Source: Atherix ibis (lineage: Eukaryota > Arthropoda > Insecta > Diptera > Athericidae). Taken from it: a stretch of DNA of 64,000 nt. Location: positions 68,197,088 to 68,261,087 of the forward strand of contig OY282610.1 in assembly GCA_958298945.1 (NCBI GenBank), given 5' to 3'. The translations under genes and the position numbers were made by a program. How positions within the stretch are numbered: position 1 is the stretch's first letter; every line of letters starts with the position of its first letter. Below are positions 15,301 to 30,300 of the stretch, one piece after another. The notes below the pieces were generated by a model that did not search any database, was not told the DNA's origin, and was given only the letters and a program-made list of their open reading frames with translations.

Positions 15301-18300
15301 TTTTATTTTTAGTTAAATTTTTTTTTCACTCTTCTGTAAATAAACTTTGATGTAGGTGGTAGCCGTGTATTTAAAAAGAAGAAAAAAACATTTAAATATT
15401 TGTGCTTTTTCTGATTTTTTAATTTTTTTTTTTGGTTTCAAATTGTAGACAGAAAAAAAAACGTTATTAAAATTGGGAAGGAAAAAATAATGTAAAAATA
15501 AAAATGAGAGAAAAAAATGAAAAATTTTTTTTTCTGTTGAGAATTTTTTTTTTATAACTGTGGCCTCCTTGTGGTGATAGTAGATTGAGTATAATTTCTT
15601 GGTCCCTCTAGTGATAGTAGTTGGAACTTTTCAGATATATTTTTGAAAACGTTTTTTTATTGGTTGTATTTTTGCTTTTTTGAATTTTTCCTTTTAAATA
15701 ATTTTTAGCGAAATTTTTTTTCATTCTTGTAACAATTTTTGAAATTTTTTGGCATTATTTTTTTAATATATTCAACAGAAGAAAATTTATAGCAACGAAA
15801 GAAAAGTTATCGTAATAATATTTGCAAAGTTTCGAGTAAAATATGAACAATTATAGTTTTGTAATAAAATAATGCAATTTGCATATATGGATTGGCACGT
15901 GTACTTACCAACCGTCTTAACGGAATTTAATGGTCTACGACGTCATTTAGCCGCAACTGGCGTTTATAGCAAAATTACGCATGGGCAATGCCTGTTTTCA
16001 TTTATAGTAATCTTAATATTTTTATGAACTATGGGCGTACGATTAATTCTAAGTATTATATGCCTGAGATGATCCATATTTGACATAATCTAAATTGTTC
16101 CGTAAAGTTTTCACACCTGATGTGCTGTAACAAATGCAAAAATATAGATCCTTCAATTTAGCTATGATTTTCATGGCATTTAATTAGGTATTTAAGTACT
16201 ACTTCTATTAAGTAAGAATAGAAAAATTAGTTTTCGAAATCTTTTTTTCCTCATGAATAAACAAATAAAAAATAACCTGTTTGAGTCTAACCATAAATGT
16301 CGCCAGAGGGTGTTGTTTGCAGCAAGTTTCCTATTATTATGGGCACTGCATATGTTAAAGTAATTTACTAAAATCTAAATAGTTATAAAATGATCATCTC
16401 TTATTATAGAAATTTATTCAAAAACCTATCGAAAAAATTAATATTCAATATTTAAAATTTTTTTTATATTTTTTTAATTTATTTCGATGGAAAATTCTTT
16501 AAAGAGAAAAACAAGCACATTTTGTCTGTGAAATTATTTCTTTCAATCATAATTTTATTATAGCAGTTATTTAAAAAAAAAAAATATTTGATTTTTTTTT
16601 ATTATTATCTGTGAACACAAAATTATTTTACATTAAAAGAAATTTATAGATTTTTTATCTATTTACTAAGAATAAATATAGCAAAGCTTAGTTAAAAATA
16701 TTATCTATCATTTTGTTATGTTGCTAATACTATTAATCAATCATAAAACTAGAGATCAAAATTAAACTGATGAAATATGAACAAAATTAGAAAAATATCT
16801 ACTAATCACCATCAAAAATGCCAATTTCCTATATTTTCTGATAATAAAAGTGTTTTCTTACACATAGTTTTCACACAAAAAAATTTTATCGAGCAAAAAT
16901 TAAAAAAATAAGAGAAAATCGATTTTCTTTAAAACTACCAAAAGATGGCGTTAGTTTGTTTTTGTTTTTTTTTTGTATAAATTTTGATTTGGTTAAAAAT
17001 AAATGTCAAAAATATTGCAAAAAATTGAGTTAAAATTTATTTATTTTTGATTAATGAAAAAAGCTCCCATTTGAAAATGATCGAGCAAAGCAAGAGCAAA
17101 AAGAGCACAAATCGGACAGGACTATTATATCATTGAATTTATTTCAATTCGATTCTGAAAATAGACTTAAAAAAAATATAATTATTTGTTGGAATATTAT
17201 TTTTTTGTTTGTGTTGTTTTTAATGGAATCAAAATTTCCGTGGGTGTATTGAAATTTGTTTACTTAAAGTAAAAAGCAATAATTTTGTTAGCGTTCGTTT
17301 ATTTATTAATTTTCTTTTTTGTTGCGAAATATCGAAATTTGATTTTTCTTTTGAAAATTAAAAAAAACGACTGCTTTAAAAGTTTTCGATTTGATTTTAT
17401 AAAATAATCCACCTTAGTGGGCGGAAAATGATCCTGGTTATCATGACACAGAGATCAGTATTTGGTGCAGACGAGTCATCATAGTTCTGGTCCAACGAAG
17501 GTCGCAATCATGACCCAAAAATAATATTTTCCGTTCGGTTGTGGTTTCTTTTTTCTGGAATGTTTGAGCTAAACGGGTCCAAGTCATCGTTTTCGATAGT
17601 CGCTTCCCTTAAGAATAATCTTCATCACTTTTGATGATTTTATGCATTCTAAGAATAATGCAACCATCTTTAGGTGTGCTTGTCTATCCAACCTAATAAT
17701 AGCAGATCTGGAACCTTCCAACAGGCTAGTGATCTGTCAAATCTCGACTCAAGGCCGTGACGGTACACATCAGCTAACGAATTTTTCAACTTGTTTTGAT
17801 TGAAATCTTTCAAATCGTATTATTATAAATAATATTATGATTGAATTGAATAATTTTAATGAATTTGTTGACCATTGAAAGTGAACAATTTCATTTGTAT
17901 AGAAGAAACAATTTCAGTTCAAATACATTATTTATTTTGTAGTATAAAGAAACTATAAAAATTATATCTTCATTTAATAATAATAGAATTAAATTGACAG
18001 AGGGGAAAAAAAACTATTCGTTAATACTCGTAAATTTATGCAAATTAATTTGATTAACTGATCGTTTGTTATTAAATAAACTAGCAAACATACGAACTGC
18101 GATGGTATAGATTCATTGTGGGATTGTAAGAATTGTAGTCATTTGCCATTTGAATAATTGCCATTAAGAACAACCAAACAATTTGATTGAAAATAACCAA
18201 CTCTTTGTCGTAATCGATTGAACAAGACAAGACAGCCATTAAATGGTTCCAATCGAATGGAGATGATGTGTGTTGTGTAGCGTTCGATTGTAGATTGTAT

Positions 18301-21300
18301 TAAAAAAATTCAAATCAATTTCCATTTACCATAAACAATTTACTAAGGAAAAATCAATTTTTAAGTATGCAAAAATTTATAAACAAAAAGGGAGGGGGGG
18401 GGGGGGTGTGATGGTGCATAGGAAAAAAGGATTAGAACGGGGTGAAAAGCAAAGATAATGATGAACAGGGAATCAGCCGTGAAATGTGTAGATCGATTTT
18501 TTTACAGCGGAATGGCAACAGTTCCATATTCTGATGATGTGATGGCAGCACTTTGATTCCATTGACATTTCGAAAAACGTGCATGCGCTACCCTCCAACA
18601 CGGTAATATATGTAAATAGGTTCTTATATTTACTGGATTTGTTGTCTGCTTCAATTTGATGATTTTTTTTTTATAAATAAGAAAAATTGTTTAGTCTTAA
18701 AGGCAAGCACTTTATTTGGTAGAAATATCAACTGTCAAAAGAGATTTTTTTTATATAGAAAATTTGTTTTTTTTTTTATATTGTCACCAATTTTTTTTTT
18801 GAGGGTTTCCTATAAAATTGACTTATTTGCAAGACTGACAGTCTCTTCAATGATGTAAATTACCCTTTTCTAACAGGTGGCAACGCATAAGACTTTTTCT
18901 ATGCCAGACTAGTAAGATTTGACAAAAAATAATCAACTGTCACAATCGCCACCTGCCATAATTTAATTGTATATATTTTTTTTGGTTTTTTGGAAATATT
19001 CAAAAACTAAACGAAAAAAGTAATTTTTATGCAATAACAATAATAACAAAACAAAAATCATAAACGGAATAAATATCGAAAATTAAAAATTTTCTTTATT
19101 AATTTCTGTTCAAAAATTTCTTTTATCATAGATGGTTTTTATGATTCACCCCATTTTTATTCCATTTGTACATCATTGTTGTCGTCAATGTCTTGTTATT
19201 TTTATCATGACAAGAAAATTTTTTTCTGTATAATTATTTGCTGTGCGGTTAAAATTAGTGTACAGATCACATTAATGGTTGTTACTCATTACAAATGGAA
19301 TGCCAAAAACAATTGAAAAAGAAACGAAAAATAAATACGGTTTGGTTTATTTGTCATTTATGTAAGAGCTATGATGGTTGAACGGTGGTGGCGCTGATAG
19401 TGCAGTGGTTATGGCGCTGATGGTGCTAACGGTAACGGTCGACGAGAAAAATTTCATCTCCGCTTAGCGTAGTTTGGCCTTGCCTAGCCCTGTTGCGGTC
19501 TGACCTGGTAATCCGAAAATGTATATTTTCGCGCCCCCAATCGGTGTGCAAAAATTCAATTTCTCTAATGTGATGCTATTTTTGATGCATTCGCGCACAC
19601 GGACTCTTGACGATGATGTAAGTGCATTCGAATTTTTTCCGTTATCATACATAAATCTGTCCTTGCTCCTCGCTTGTTTTGGCCCCTCATCTTTAGGTTT
19701 TGTAGGTTTTTTTCTGAACTCTTCGAGCAGATTCTTGGCATGCACACATAGATTTATGAGTCTAGGGCAAAAAAAAAGGAATACAAAAAACATCAATTTA
19801 GGTCAGCAAATATAATAATTCTCCCAATTTTTCTAGTAAATTTACTTCTTTCTGTTTGGGTATATTCTGTGAATTTCTACAAACGGTCAATCTGGAAAAA
19901 TATTTTTGTTCAAAATAAAAATTAACGGGACTATTTTTGAGAAATGATTTAGTTAAAAATGGTCTTTTTTTTATTTAAGCATGGAACAGAGTTTCTTATT
20001 TTTTTTCAGCAAAATTTCGACAATTTATTTAATAAATATTCTTATTTAAATTTAAAAAAAAATTTTGGTTTTCGATAGTATTTTTCAAATAAAATTAAAT
20101 TGTATATTTTTAATTAAGATTACCAAATAATAAAAAGAAAATTGAATATTGTCATGCAGAAAATTGGAAATTTTAAGAGACTGCAACGACAAAATTATTA
20201 TTTTTAAAATAATAACAAGAAAAGTAGAATTTTTTTCAAAAGAAAAAAAATTACATTTTTCGTTTTAAATTAATTTTATTTTGGTTATATTGAAAATAAT
20301 TTCATTAGATTCTATTTAAAAATAAAACAGACACAGGATGTGGTTATAAAATTGGATGCAGACACAAATTGTGGTAAAATAAATAATGGCGATTTTTATT
20401 TACACCAAATTCAATGCTGCCACACGACACCAACAAAAAATGCTGCTTTTCATTTTCAGACTTAATGTGTGTTCTTCCTTCTCTCAGTATTTTTGGTTTA
20501 TTAATTGTAGTAAATTTTAAAAAAAATTAAATATCAAATTTTTATATTTCCCCATGGAAAAATTGACATTGTTGTTTTTTTTTTGGTTATTTTTAAAATG
20601 TTGCGAAATTGATGAGTTTTCTTTCAATTATTAACGAATATTAATGCAGGTTAAAATTGTTTGTAACATTTTCAATTAGATAAAGAATAGAATAAACAAA
20701 AATGTACGAATGCAGGTTGTCTACTTAAAATTTTCAAGATAACGAAAATCCCCGAAGTCATCTACTTTTTTTTAAATAAGAAAACCTAGTTAATTGTCAT
20801 TAAATTCTTTTACAAAAAAAAAAGAATGAGAGAAATATATATGAAAAAAGAACAGTTTACACGCGGCAACACCCCCCTACCACTTGCCCTCCTCCCGCCA
20901 TAGTAAACACTCAACATTTTTTTTTTAAGTACAAAAAAAATTGTCAACTTTATTTTTAAAGAGCTATTCTATACAGAACTGAGACATATTAAATAGTAAG
21001 AGAGAAAAAATGGCAACTTTGTAAAATCAAACAGAAGAAAAAAGAAAAATGGCTGCGAATAATTGTTCTGATACAAAATGGCGACTGATAAAAAATCAGA
21101 AGCCGCCATTTTTTTACATTTTTTTTTTAAACTGTTGAAATTATTCAAATATTTTTTCAATAAAATCATTGAAAAATAAAAAACTGCGCCTTTTTTTTAA
21201 TAAAAAAAATTAAAATTATTCCAAAAAAAACAAAGTCACAAGAAAGTGTTGATCTTTTTAACACGAAATGCGATTCAAATTGTCTGAATTAAAAACATGG

Positions 21301-24300
21301 CCCAAATTTGCAAAATATTTTCCATACCAAATCCCTTAAACACGTAGAAGCACAAATTTAAAGAGTCCTGTTCATAAAAAAAACATGAAAATTCTTTTAA
21401 TAAAAAATGAAGGCTCTCTCTTGACACTTCCTTTTTGACATTTTTTTTTGTTGTTGAAAACTTCACCCATATTGTCATAATATTTTTCAAACTAGAACCC
21501 TTAAAAAGAATATAAATTGTTAAGATAAAAAATTGAGTAATCCTGTTAATAATATAAAAGAAAATGTTTTGTTAAAAAAAAATAAAAGAAACGCCGCCAC
21601 TGGTAAACATCAAGCAAATTTGCAAATTTCTTGCAATTGAATGAAACCCTAAAAAAAAAATAATAATGAAAATGGAAAACTTATTTAAAATTCCCACCAA
21701 ACTTGTGTAAATAGTCAAAATCTAAAGGCCGTAAAAAAAAAGACTGAATTGCAAAAATAAAATGGCCAACACTTTTTAAAAAAATAAAAATTAAAGTGTC
21801 GGTAAAATTATAAAAAAAAATTTCTTCCATTGAATTTCGTCTTTCTTTTCATTATTTCAATGTTAATAGAAAATTATACGAAAATATTTTCAAAAAAAAA
21901 CATTCTCTACGTCATTTTGACAGACTTCTTTTTTTATATTTAGTACACCGGCGATAATGTTAAATTTTATACAAAATTTTCATATGAAAATAGACAAAAA
22001 TTAATTGCACATTTTCATGTCAAACAGATTTTATCGAACAATTTAAATTGAATTAATTATTTTCTACAAAATAAGACATGGATTATTTTTATGTTTTTAT
22101 TTGCATTTGATGAAAATATCACTTGTTAAATTAAAATCAAGTGCACCATAATATTCAATTTATTTTATGTACAATTAAAATATTTAGGAATTTTGCCAAA
22201 TTATTATTAAGTAAGAGTGCGATAATACGGACTACAAGAAATATTGCAACAACAAAAATTAAAATAATAACATTAATAAAAATAGCAGAAAAAATGATTA
22301 CGAATAAAGAGTTGTTTATAAAAAAAAAGGAAAACGGCCAATTTTAATAATAATAATAAGAGAAATGGCATTGAGTCAGTGACAGGTGAAATAATGTTAA
22401 TTATTTTGTTTTATTACGGAACATTATTTCGTGCATGCCAAAAATTAATTTTGCACACAAATCTCTGCCTTCAACAGGTAAAATGATAGATTTATTATTT
22501 TTCTCGTTTAAAAGAAAATTTCCTCTCTGAGAAAGATTGCGAAGCAACGAATTGAGGGAAATTGTTTAAATGAGTTTTTAGTTTAGGTGCCAATAGATGG
22601 CTACACGTATGTTCTTGTTAGCAAAGACACCAAGCCAATGATCAGTGTTGACTGATAGCACACATTAGTATCATCCAAGTTGCTCACCACGCCACAGTTG
22701 TTCCACTTCTGATTCCTTTTTTCCATTCAAATAAAATACTTATTTTAAATATTTAATTTACTTAATCGAGGTTAAAATAACAAAACAAAAATTTCTGTCA
22801 CATTTTCCGGACTATTCTGGACTACCACCACAGTTCTGATTAGAAAAGTAGTGTCTCTGCCGAATGAGAATTCATATTAACTGAGAACACAACCATTTTT
22901 GGGTATTCACGTCGACTTGTTACATTTCAGCAGAGGCACAATCCCTTTTTTATTTTACTTTCCTTTGCTGAGACGTCACTTTTTTTTTTTTAGGTTGCCT
23001 TCGCTCCCGTAATTTCGCATCACATTTTTCTGTCTGTTAAATTTTTATAATTTTCCTTTTATTCGTGTTTTGTTCATATCCCTTTATTATTTTTTGGCTG
23101 TTATTACGATTTATTTTACATTCAATTTCGTATTTTGTATATTTTCGTCAATTAAAGTAATTTTCGAAACGGTGCTATTTTCGTTCCTGCATTTACAAAA
23201 AAATTTTGTTCTCTTTTTGAATTTTGCAATTTCGATTGTTATTTTTATCAAATTAAAATGACACTTAATTTCAAAATGCACTTACACTTATTATTTAAAG
23301 AAATATTTTTAGCAATAATTTCAAAATTAAATCGCAATACAAAATTAATTTTCATAATAAAAATCACCAAAAAAAATATCATTAATCCTTAGATATGCAG
23401 GAAAAAAACAACAAAAACTTATTTGCAATAACGCATCAGAAATAAAAGAAAAACAACTTTATTCAAAATGAACAAGTTAAAAAAAACGCGTGCTACTGAA
23501 AATTGCCGCTAGGTGTATACAGGATTTCTACGAATCTGTCAAATAATTTGTTTTAGTACAATAGTTTTTCTTAAAATCAGAACGAAAAAATAAAACTGTT
23601 CCATAGTTTAACCGATGAAGAATTTTTTGACAAAATACCTTTTTTTTGACGTTTAAAAATTGTGTCATATTTCAATTATATTCTGCTTGTTAACTTATTT
23701 TGGCAGAATCTGAATCACAGAGATATTTTCATCCTATTTTTTTGTTGTTGTTGTTATTCTTCAAGTTTATAATCTTACGTAAAAAAAAACGCGTACTACT
23801 GAAAATTACCGCTAGGTGTACACCGAATTTGTACGAATCTGTCAAAATTAAACTAGAACTTATTATATGCGATAAAATACAATAATTTGTTCTAATACAA
23901 TAGTTTTTCTTTTTAAATCAAAACGAAAAAATAAAACTGTCACATAGTTTTACCGATGAAGAATTTTTCGACAAAATACCTTTTTTTTGACGTTTAAAAA
24001 TTGTGTCATATTTGAATTATATTCTGCTTGTTTACTTATTTTAGCAGACTTCTGACTTAAAGGATACCAACAACAAAAAATAGGATTTTAATCCTATTTT
24101 TGTTGTTGTTGTTGTTATCCTTCAAGTTTATAATCTTACGTCAAATAAACTGGTTAAGTTAGGTTATGTTTACCATTTTTTTTTGGTAAAAACCCAGCAG
24201 CAAACGTTGACTTTGTTAGGTAAATTATTATTCTCAAAATTATTGAAATATTCTAGTTTGGAAAAATGGAATAAATTTCGATTGGAAATGTATGGAATTA

Positions 24301-27300
24301 GACCATAACGATGGTACTACAGTCCAAACATGGTTCGGATTTATGCTAGAATATCGTATCGTGAATAAATTATAAGCAACTATAAGTCAGATGCAATAAT
24401 TATCCGGTCAAAAAGTGAAGATCAAATTAAAAGTAAATATGAAAATTATTTACTCTCAATAAAAATGAACATAATACAAATTATGTTTAAATTTTCATAA
24501 AAGACACCGTCTTTGTTGTCGATTTATTGTCAGAATGCAAACACAAAAAAATTGCTCAAAGCGTTAAAAAATGCAGTAAACACAATGAAAATGTACGAAT
24601 TAAAGAAAAAATATTAACTTTTTTTAAAAAAAAAAGGCGTTTTTACACTACAGCCCAATATAACCATTTTCAAAAGCATATCAATTTGTCAACTCGATGC
24701 CTATTTTCAAAATTTTCTATTTCTGTTTTTTTTTTTTAAATTATAATAAAATTTCAGTCAAAGAAAAATCAAAATTTATAAGTAAATCTTTTGATAGTAA
24801 AAAAAAAATTGACAGATAATACGCGGACAAAAATGCATAGTAAATATCAAAAATCCAACTATCAAATTAATTTAAAAAAATTGTTTTCCTCAAAAAATAT
24901 TTAAAAAAACCTTTTTCGATTGTGTTACAATTAAAAAAAAATGTTTTTTTTTGTATAGAAAATAGTTTGAAATTGAAAAAAGAAAGTAAAATCAAATCTT
25001 TTGACAGTAAAAAAATAAAATTGACAGTTAATTCGCTGACAAAAATGCACAGCAAACGTCAAAAATCGAACTGTCAAATTAATAGAAAAAAATTGCGGTT
25101 TTCAAAAAATATTAAAAAACATTTTCCGATTGTGTTACATTAAAAAAAATGTATTTTTTTGTGTAGAAAATACTTTGAAATTGCATAAAGTAAAATCAAA
25201 ACTTTCTTTTTATTTTTTTTTTGTAAAATTATAATAAAAATGTAATCGAAGAAAAATCAAAATTTTTTTTGACAGTAAAAAAAAATTGACAGGTAATTCG
25301 CGGACAGAAATGCACAGCAAATGTCGAAAATTTAACTGTCAAATTATTAAAAAAAAAATTGCTTTTGTCAAAAAAATATAAAAAATACCTTTTTCGATTG
25401 TGCTGCATTAAAAAAAATGTATTTTTTTGTGTAGAAAATACTTTAAAATAGAAAAAAGAAAGTAAAATCAAATCTTTTGACAGTTAATTCGCGGATCATA
25501 ATGCAAAAGCAAATATCAAAAATCGAACTGTCAAATTGATAAAAAAAATGGCTGTTGTCAAAAAAATATAAGAAAAACCTTTTCCGATTGTTTTGCAATT
25601 AAAAAAAGTGGTTTTTTTTTCTGTAGAAAATACTATGAAATTGAATAAAGAAACTAAAATACGGATACGAAAAGCTTTAAAAAAATTTCACTATAAAAAA
25701 GAACAAAAATAAAATGTTTCCAAAATATGTCAATACCCAGAAAGTTATGGTTTTTAAATTTTATACGAATTTACAAGTAAAAAAAATTATTATTATTTGG
25801 ACAGAAATTTTTTAAATCGAGAAGATTTGACAGAAGTTTAAATAAATGTAAAACTTGCAATCAGAGGGCGCTCTTTTTTTTGACATGTTTCCCGAAATAA
25901 AGGCCGAACGGAATGAAGTGTGAATATTTAGGGGCTATTTAATACCAAATCCGAATATAAGATCATTAAGGTTTCTAATTAAAATTGAATCAATTTCTCA
26001 ACAAAAAAATTACGAAAATAATTCCACTTAAAATAAATGAGGAAAAAAAACGCTCCAAACCTCCAGTATAAAAATAAATTCCCCCAAAGATTATTGAAAT
26101 ATTTTTTATTATGTAAAAATTTTCAATTTTCCTATCATTAAATTAAAATTTACGATAGTTTAGTTTATAAATAAATCGTATTGAATAATCGAAAACTATT
26201 TCTAAAAATATACATCCAATCGTATTGAGGAATTTCTCATTTTTTAAGCGAATTCATATAAAATTTATTCGGGCAAAAAGAAAATGGTGGAAAAATTACA
26301 TTTATGTCTGTGTCGGTAATTTGAAAAATTTTAAACATAAAACTATTCCACACTATTGTGAACATGTATAAATCCGTCCGTGTGGCAACAAATCCGTTAA
26401 TATCTATATCTATAGGTGCCTTACCTTGAAATAATGTCGAAATTGTTCGTGCACGTACACGAACGAAAACTGATTTTTGATCATTTTTGACAGATGCCCT
26501 CGCATTTCTCTCAACCGTATGTTAAGGAGTGAAAAATATAATTGAATTCTTTTCAGTCTTGTTTATTTATTTTTCTTCTTTTTTTTTCTTATATTCAAAA
26601 ATAAAATCTAAAATTTATTATTTATAATCATATAATTTTCTTATGAATCAATGAGGGTTGTTTTTTTTCTTCTCGAAAAGCATTAATTTCGATTGTTTAT
26701 TTTTTTTACTGATTTTTGAATATTTTATAAACTTAAATAAAAATAGAAACGTGAAAAATACTCTCATTTTACGCGAGGATACAACGATCGGATGTCATGT
26801 ATCCGTACTTGTCCTCTTTCTAAAAACTTATTCTAAATGGCAAACAGCATGAATACATGATAAAACGCATCTTCGAAAAGTGTTACTTACACATATATCA
26901 CGTCTATGTTTGGGTTGTCACTTTTGTACCCGTTATAATTACAAATAAAATCAAAATGGAAAATATTAACATTATAAAAAAAAGGCTGTACATTAACTCT
27001 GAGAAAATATACAAAATTATGTCACTTTTTAAGAAATTTTTTTCAAATGCGAAATGGTATTTTATAAAATGTCTTTATTTGACTTACGTTGTGAACTTTA
27101 TGTCAAATTTTTTGAGAAGATGGTGGCAGGATTATGAAAATGGCGCATATCAAGTAAAATGTAATTATTTCATTTATCATTGAAATATTTAAATAAATTT
27201 TCTCTATTTGGTATACTATAATTTTTGTATAAAATTCTTATGATTAATAAAATAATTGTCGTTACTGCTAGTTGTAAGAAAGTTTCCAATATAGTATTTC

Positions 27301-30300
27301 GTTTTTAAAGTAGAAATAATTCAATATAAACGATTAATGATTTCCATTTTGTTGTTAGTAAAATTATTGTTTTTATTGCAGTTATTGCAGTAAGAAAAAT
27401 GTGTTATTCATTTGTAAACTTTTAATTAATATAAGACATTAAAATATTAAGTCTTTATGTCGGATCAGTATTATTGCAAAAATTATTGTATTTTTCAGAG
27501 TTATTGCAGTTTTTTTAATTATTATTGCAGTTTAAAAAATGTATCCATCGTCAAATTTCCTTTCTAAATATTGCTATAGGAATGATTAATGATTCCCGTG
27601 TTTTTGTTAGTAAAATTATTGCTGTTATTGCAGTTATTGCAGTAAGAAAAATTAAGTTTTTTACCAAAATAAAATATATTGAAATATTAAGTCTTTGTCT
27701 GCTCGGTATTATTGCAAAAATTATTGTATTTTTTACAGTTATTGCAGTTTTTTATTATTATTATTGCAGTTTTAAAAATGTATCCACTGCCGAATTTCCT
27801 TTCTAAAGTGAAAATATTGTTATACGAACGATAAATGATTGCAATTTTATTGTTAATAGGATTATTGCTGTTATTGCAGTTATTGCAGTTAGACGGATGT
27901 GTTCATCTTTAATGACAATTTTCCAATATAAAGTATTTATGCCTGCTCAGTATTATTGCAAAAATTCTAATGATTCGCTATTCTTATTATTGAAATTATG
28001 GTATTTAGTGTAATTACTGCAGTTAGAAATATCAGAAATCATTATTGTTTGAATTTAAATAACATATATCAATTTATAAAGGCATTATGCCTGTAAAATT
28101 ATTGTGATTATTAGAATTGTTGTCTAATGTTTGGGTTGAAACTTTTCAACGTTGGGGATAGAAAATAAAACATGATAGCCCAATTATAAGAAAGAAAATT
28201 TGGTACATGTTCTACAATTTATAAAAAGTAATCAACTCACCCAAAATACCATCGTACCAAATATGTTTGCAGACTCCTATCACAGACCCTTTTGTCAACG
28301 AAACACCAGCTCAGTTTTCTAAGAATCACCAGTCCTTGCCAGGAGTAAGAATCACTCCTATTTAAACGTTGGTCTTCTCTGTGATATTTTTTGCCTTATA
28401 ATCGAAAAATCTGTAGGTTGTTCAAATTGTATTTCTTGTGTAATTTTTCTGTTAAATCCTTGGCGCCAATATACAGGAATTATTCACAGTTTGTATCACA
28501 TAATTTTAGTTATAAGAAAATCTTTTTCTATGAATATAAAATAAATATTTTTATTAATTGTTTTTTTTTTCGTCTTTTTTTCCATGTTCTTTTTGTAGAC
28601 ATTTACTGCCTGGTGTAACAGCCATTTACGAAAGGCAGGAACATCAATCGACAATATCGAAGATGATTTTCGCAATGGTCTAAAATTAATGTTATTGCTT
28701 GAGGTTATTTCTGGTGAAACACTGCCAAAGCCAGATCGTGGAAAAATGCGTTTCCATAAAATAGCGAACGTTAACAAAGCGTTAGATTTTATTGCATCGA
28801 AAGGTGTTAAATTGGTATCGATTGGTGCCGAGGAAATTGTCGATGGAAATCTCAAAATGACACTTGGCATGATCTGGACCATTATTTTACGTTTTGCCAT
28901 CCAAGACATTTCCGTCGAGGAGATGACCGCTAAAGAAGGTCTGCTGCTATGGTGCCAACGCAAAACTGCACCATATAAAAATGTTAATGTACAAAACTTC
29001 CATCTATCATTCAAGGTAAGAAGATGAAAACTCATCATTTTATATTTAGTCAGCTTTTAAAACGATTAAACTTATTTCTCTTAAATCTAGGATGGGCTTG
29101 CATTCTGCGCTCTTATCCATCGTCACAGACCAGATCTTATCGATTATGGAAAACTTTCGAAGGACAATCCATTGGAGAATTTGAACACAGCGTTCGATGT
29201 TGCTGAGAAGTATCTCGATATTCCTCGAATGTTAGATCCAGATGGTATTTACGAACAAATTTTATTATTTTTTAAAATGTTGGGTTTTCTTTTCTTCATC
29301 ATTTTTGAATATTATTTTTTATATCAAAATCAAGTTTTTTTTTATTTCATTTGAAAATTATTAGGGTAATACGACTTTAAAGGATTTCGAAAATGATTCA
29401 TCCTTTTTATTTATATTATTATTATTATTTTCTGTTTGTTTGTTGAAATTGTGCATTTTGGTTTGGTGGTAGTAGTTTTAGACGCGCGGACATATCCAGA
29501 AAAGAAAGAAGATTGCCTTTCGTACGGAGTGAAAGTAAAGAATTATCATATCCCAGAAAGAGATCAAAAAGGATCCCTTCTTAATTGGATTTTTTTTAAT
29601 CTGCCTAATTTAAACGAAAAAAAAAAACACAAAATAAATCAGATTTAATCGAACGAAAAACGGAAGTCGCAAAAGGCTTATCAGAACTTCTAGCAAATTT
29701 TTTTTTAACAGTAAATAGTCTTTGGACGTAAAACCCCCTTTCAAAATTGTAGACATTTTTAAATTTTAAACGTTTTTCGAAATATTCGAATTGTAAATAA
29801 TTCCGCTTTTTTTGGATCAAGTAAGTCTTTTTTTTTTGTTGATATTTTCCTAATTGACAGTGATGGAAACCCTGTTAAACTACCACCAATTACCAAAAGT
29901 AAAAATGCAATAAACATAAAAATAAGATATTCATTTTAAAAAATTATATAAGAAGAAATTTTTTTTCATATTTTTATAGTCTTTCATCATCATTCGCCGT
30001 AAGTTATTGTCCCTTCCTCCGTCATCGTAGTTCCTTGCGAGAAATTAAATTTGTCAAAATTTTTATAAATATCAATCGAATTGGTCTAAATAAGTCCATT
30101 TTTACTTCTTTCGTTTTGTTCTAATCGAATTGGCTAAAAAAAACAGCAACAATTGCTAATTGAACAGTAATTAGTGTAAAAGGAGAAGAAAATTAATTGA
30201 TATAAAATTGTAGTCACCCTGTAGCTAGTAGTCATCCAATTGGGTTTTTTTTTTCATTGCAGTGCAAAATTTTTTGTATTTTTTAGTATAGAAAATTTGA

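Larger units (their letters stand above)
3388..28598 (+). other. Actn intron 1 (25.2 kb)
   Basis: A very long, AT-rich first intron running from the donor gtgagt at 3388 to the acceptor ttttgtag ending at 28598. I found no convincing exon, tRNA or nested gene inside it. Recognisable content is a set of local tandem arrays and hairpins, listed separately, plus homopolymers, a CT-rich microsatellite and a G13 run. More complex, GC-richer patches without recognisable homology occur at about 15890-16370, 17400-17790 and 19370-19770. They could be regulatory elements, alternative 5' exons or old inserts. Long first introns often carry tissue-specific enhancers, but nothing here demonstrates one. 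Confidence 0.85.

Noticed and set aside
28496..29038. 180-codon - strand frame opposite Actn exon 2
   Set aside because: Antisense shadow of a well-supported exon.
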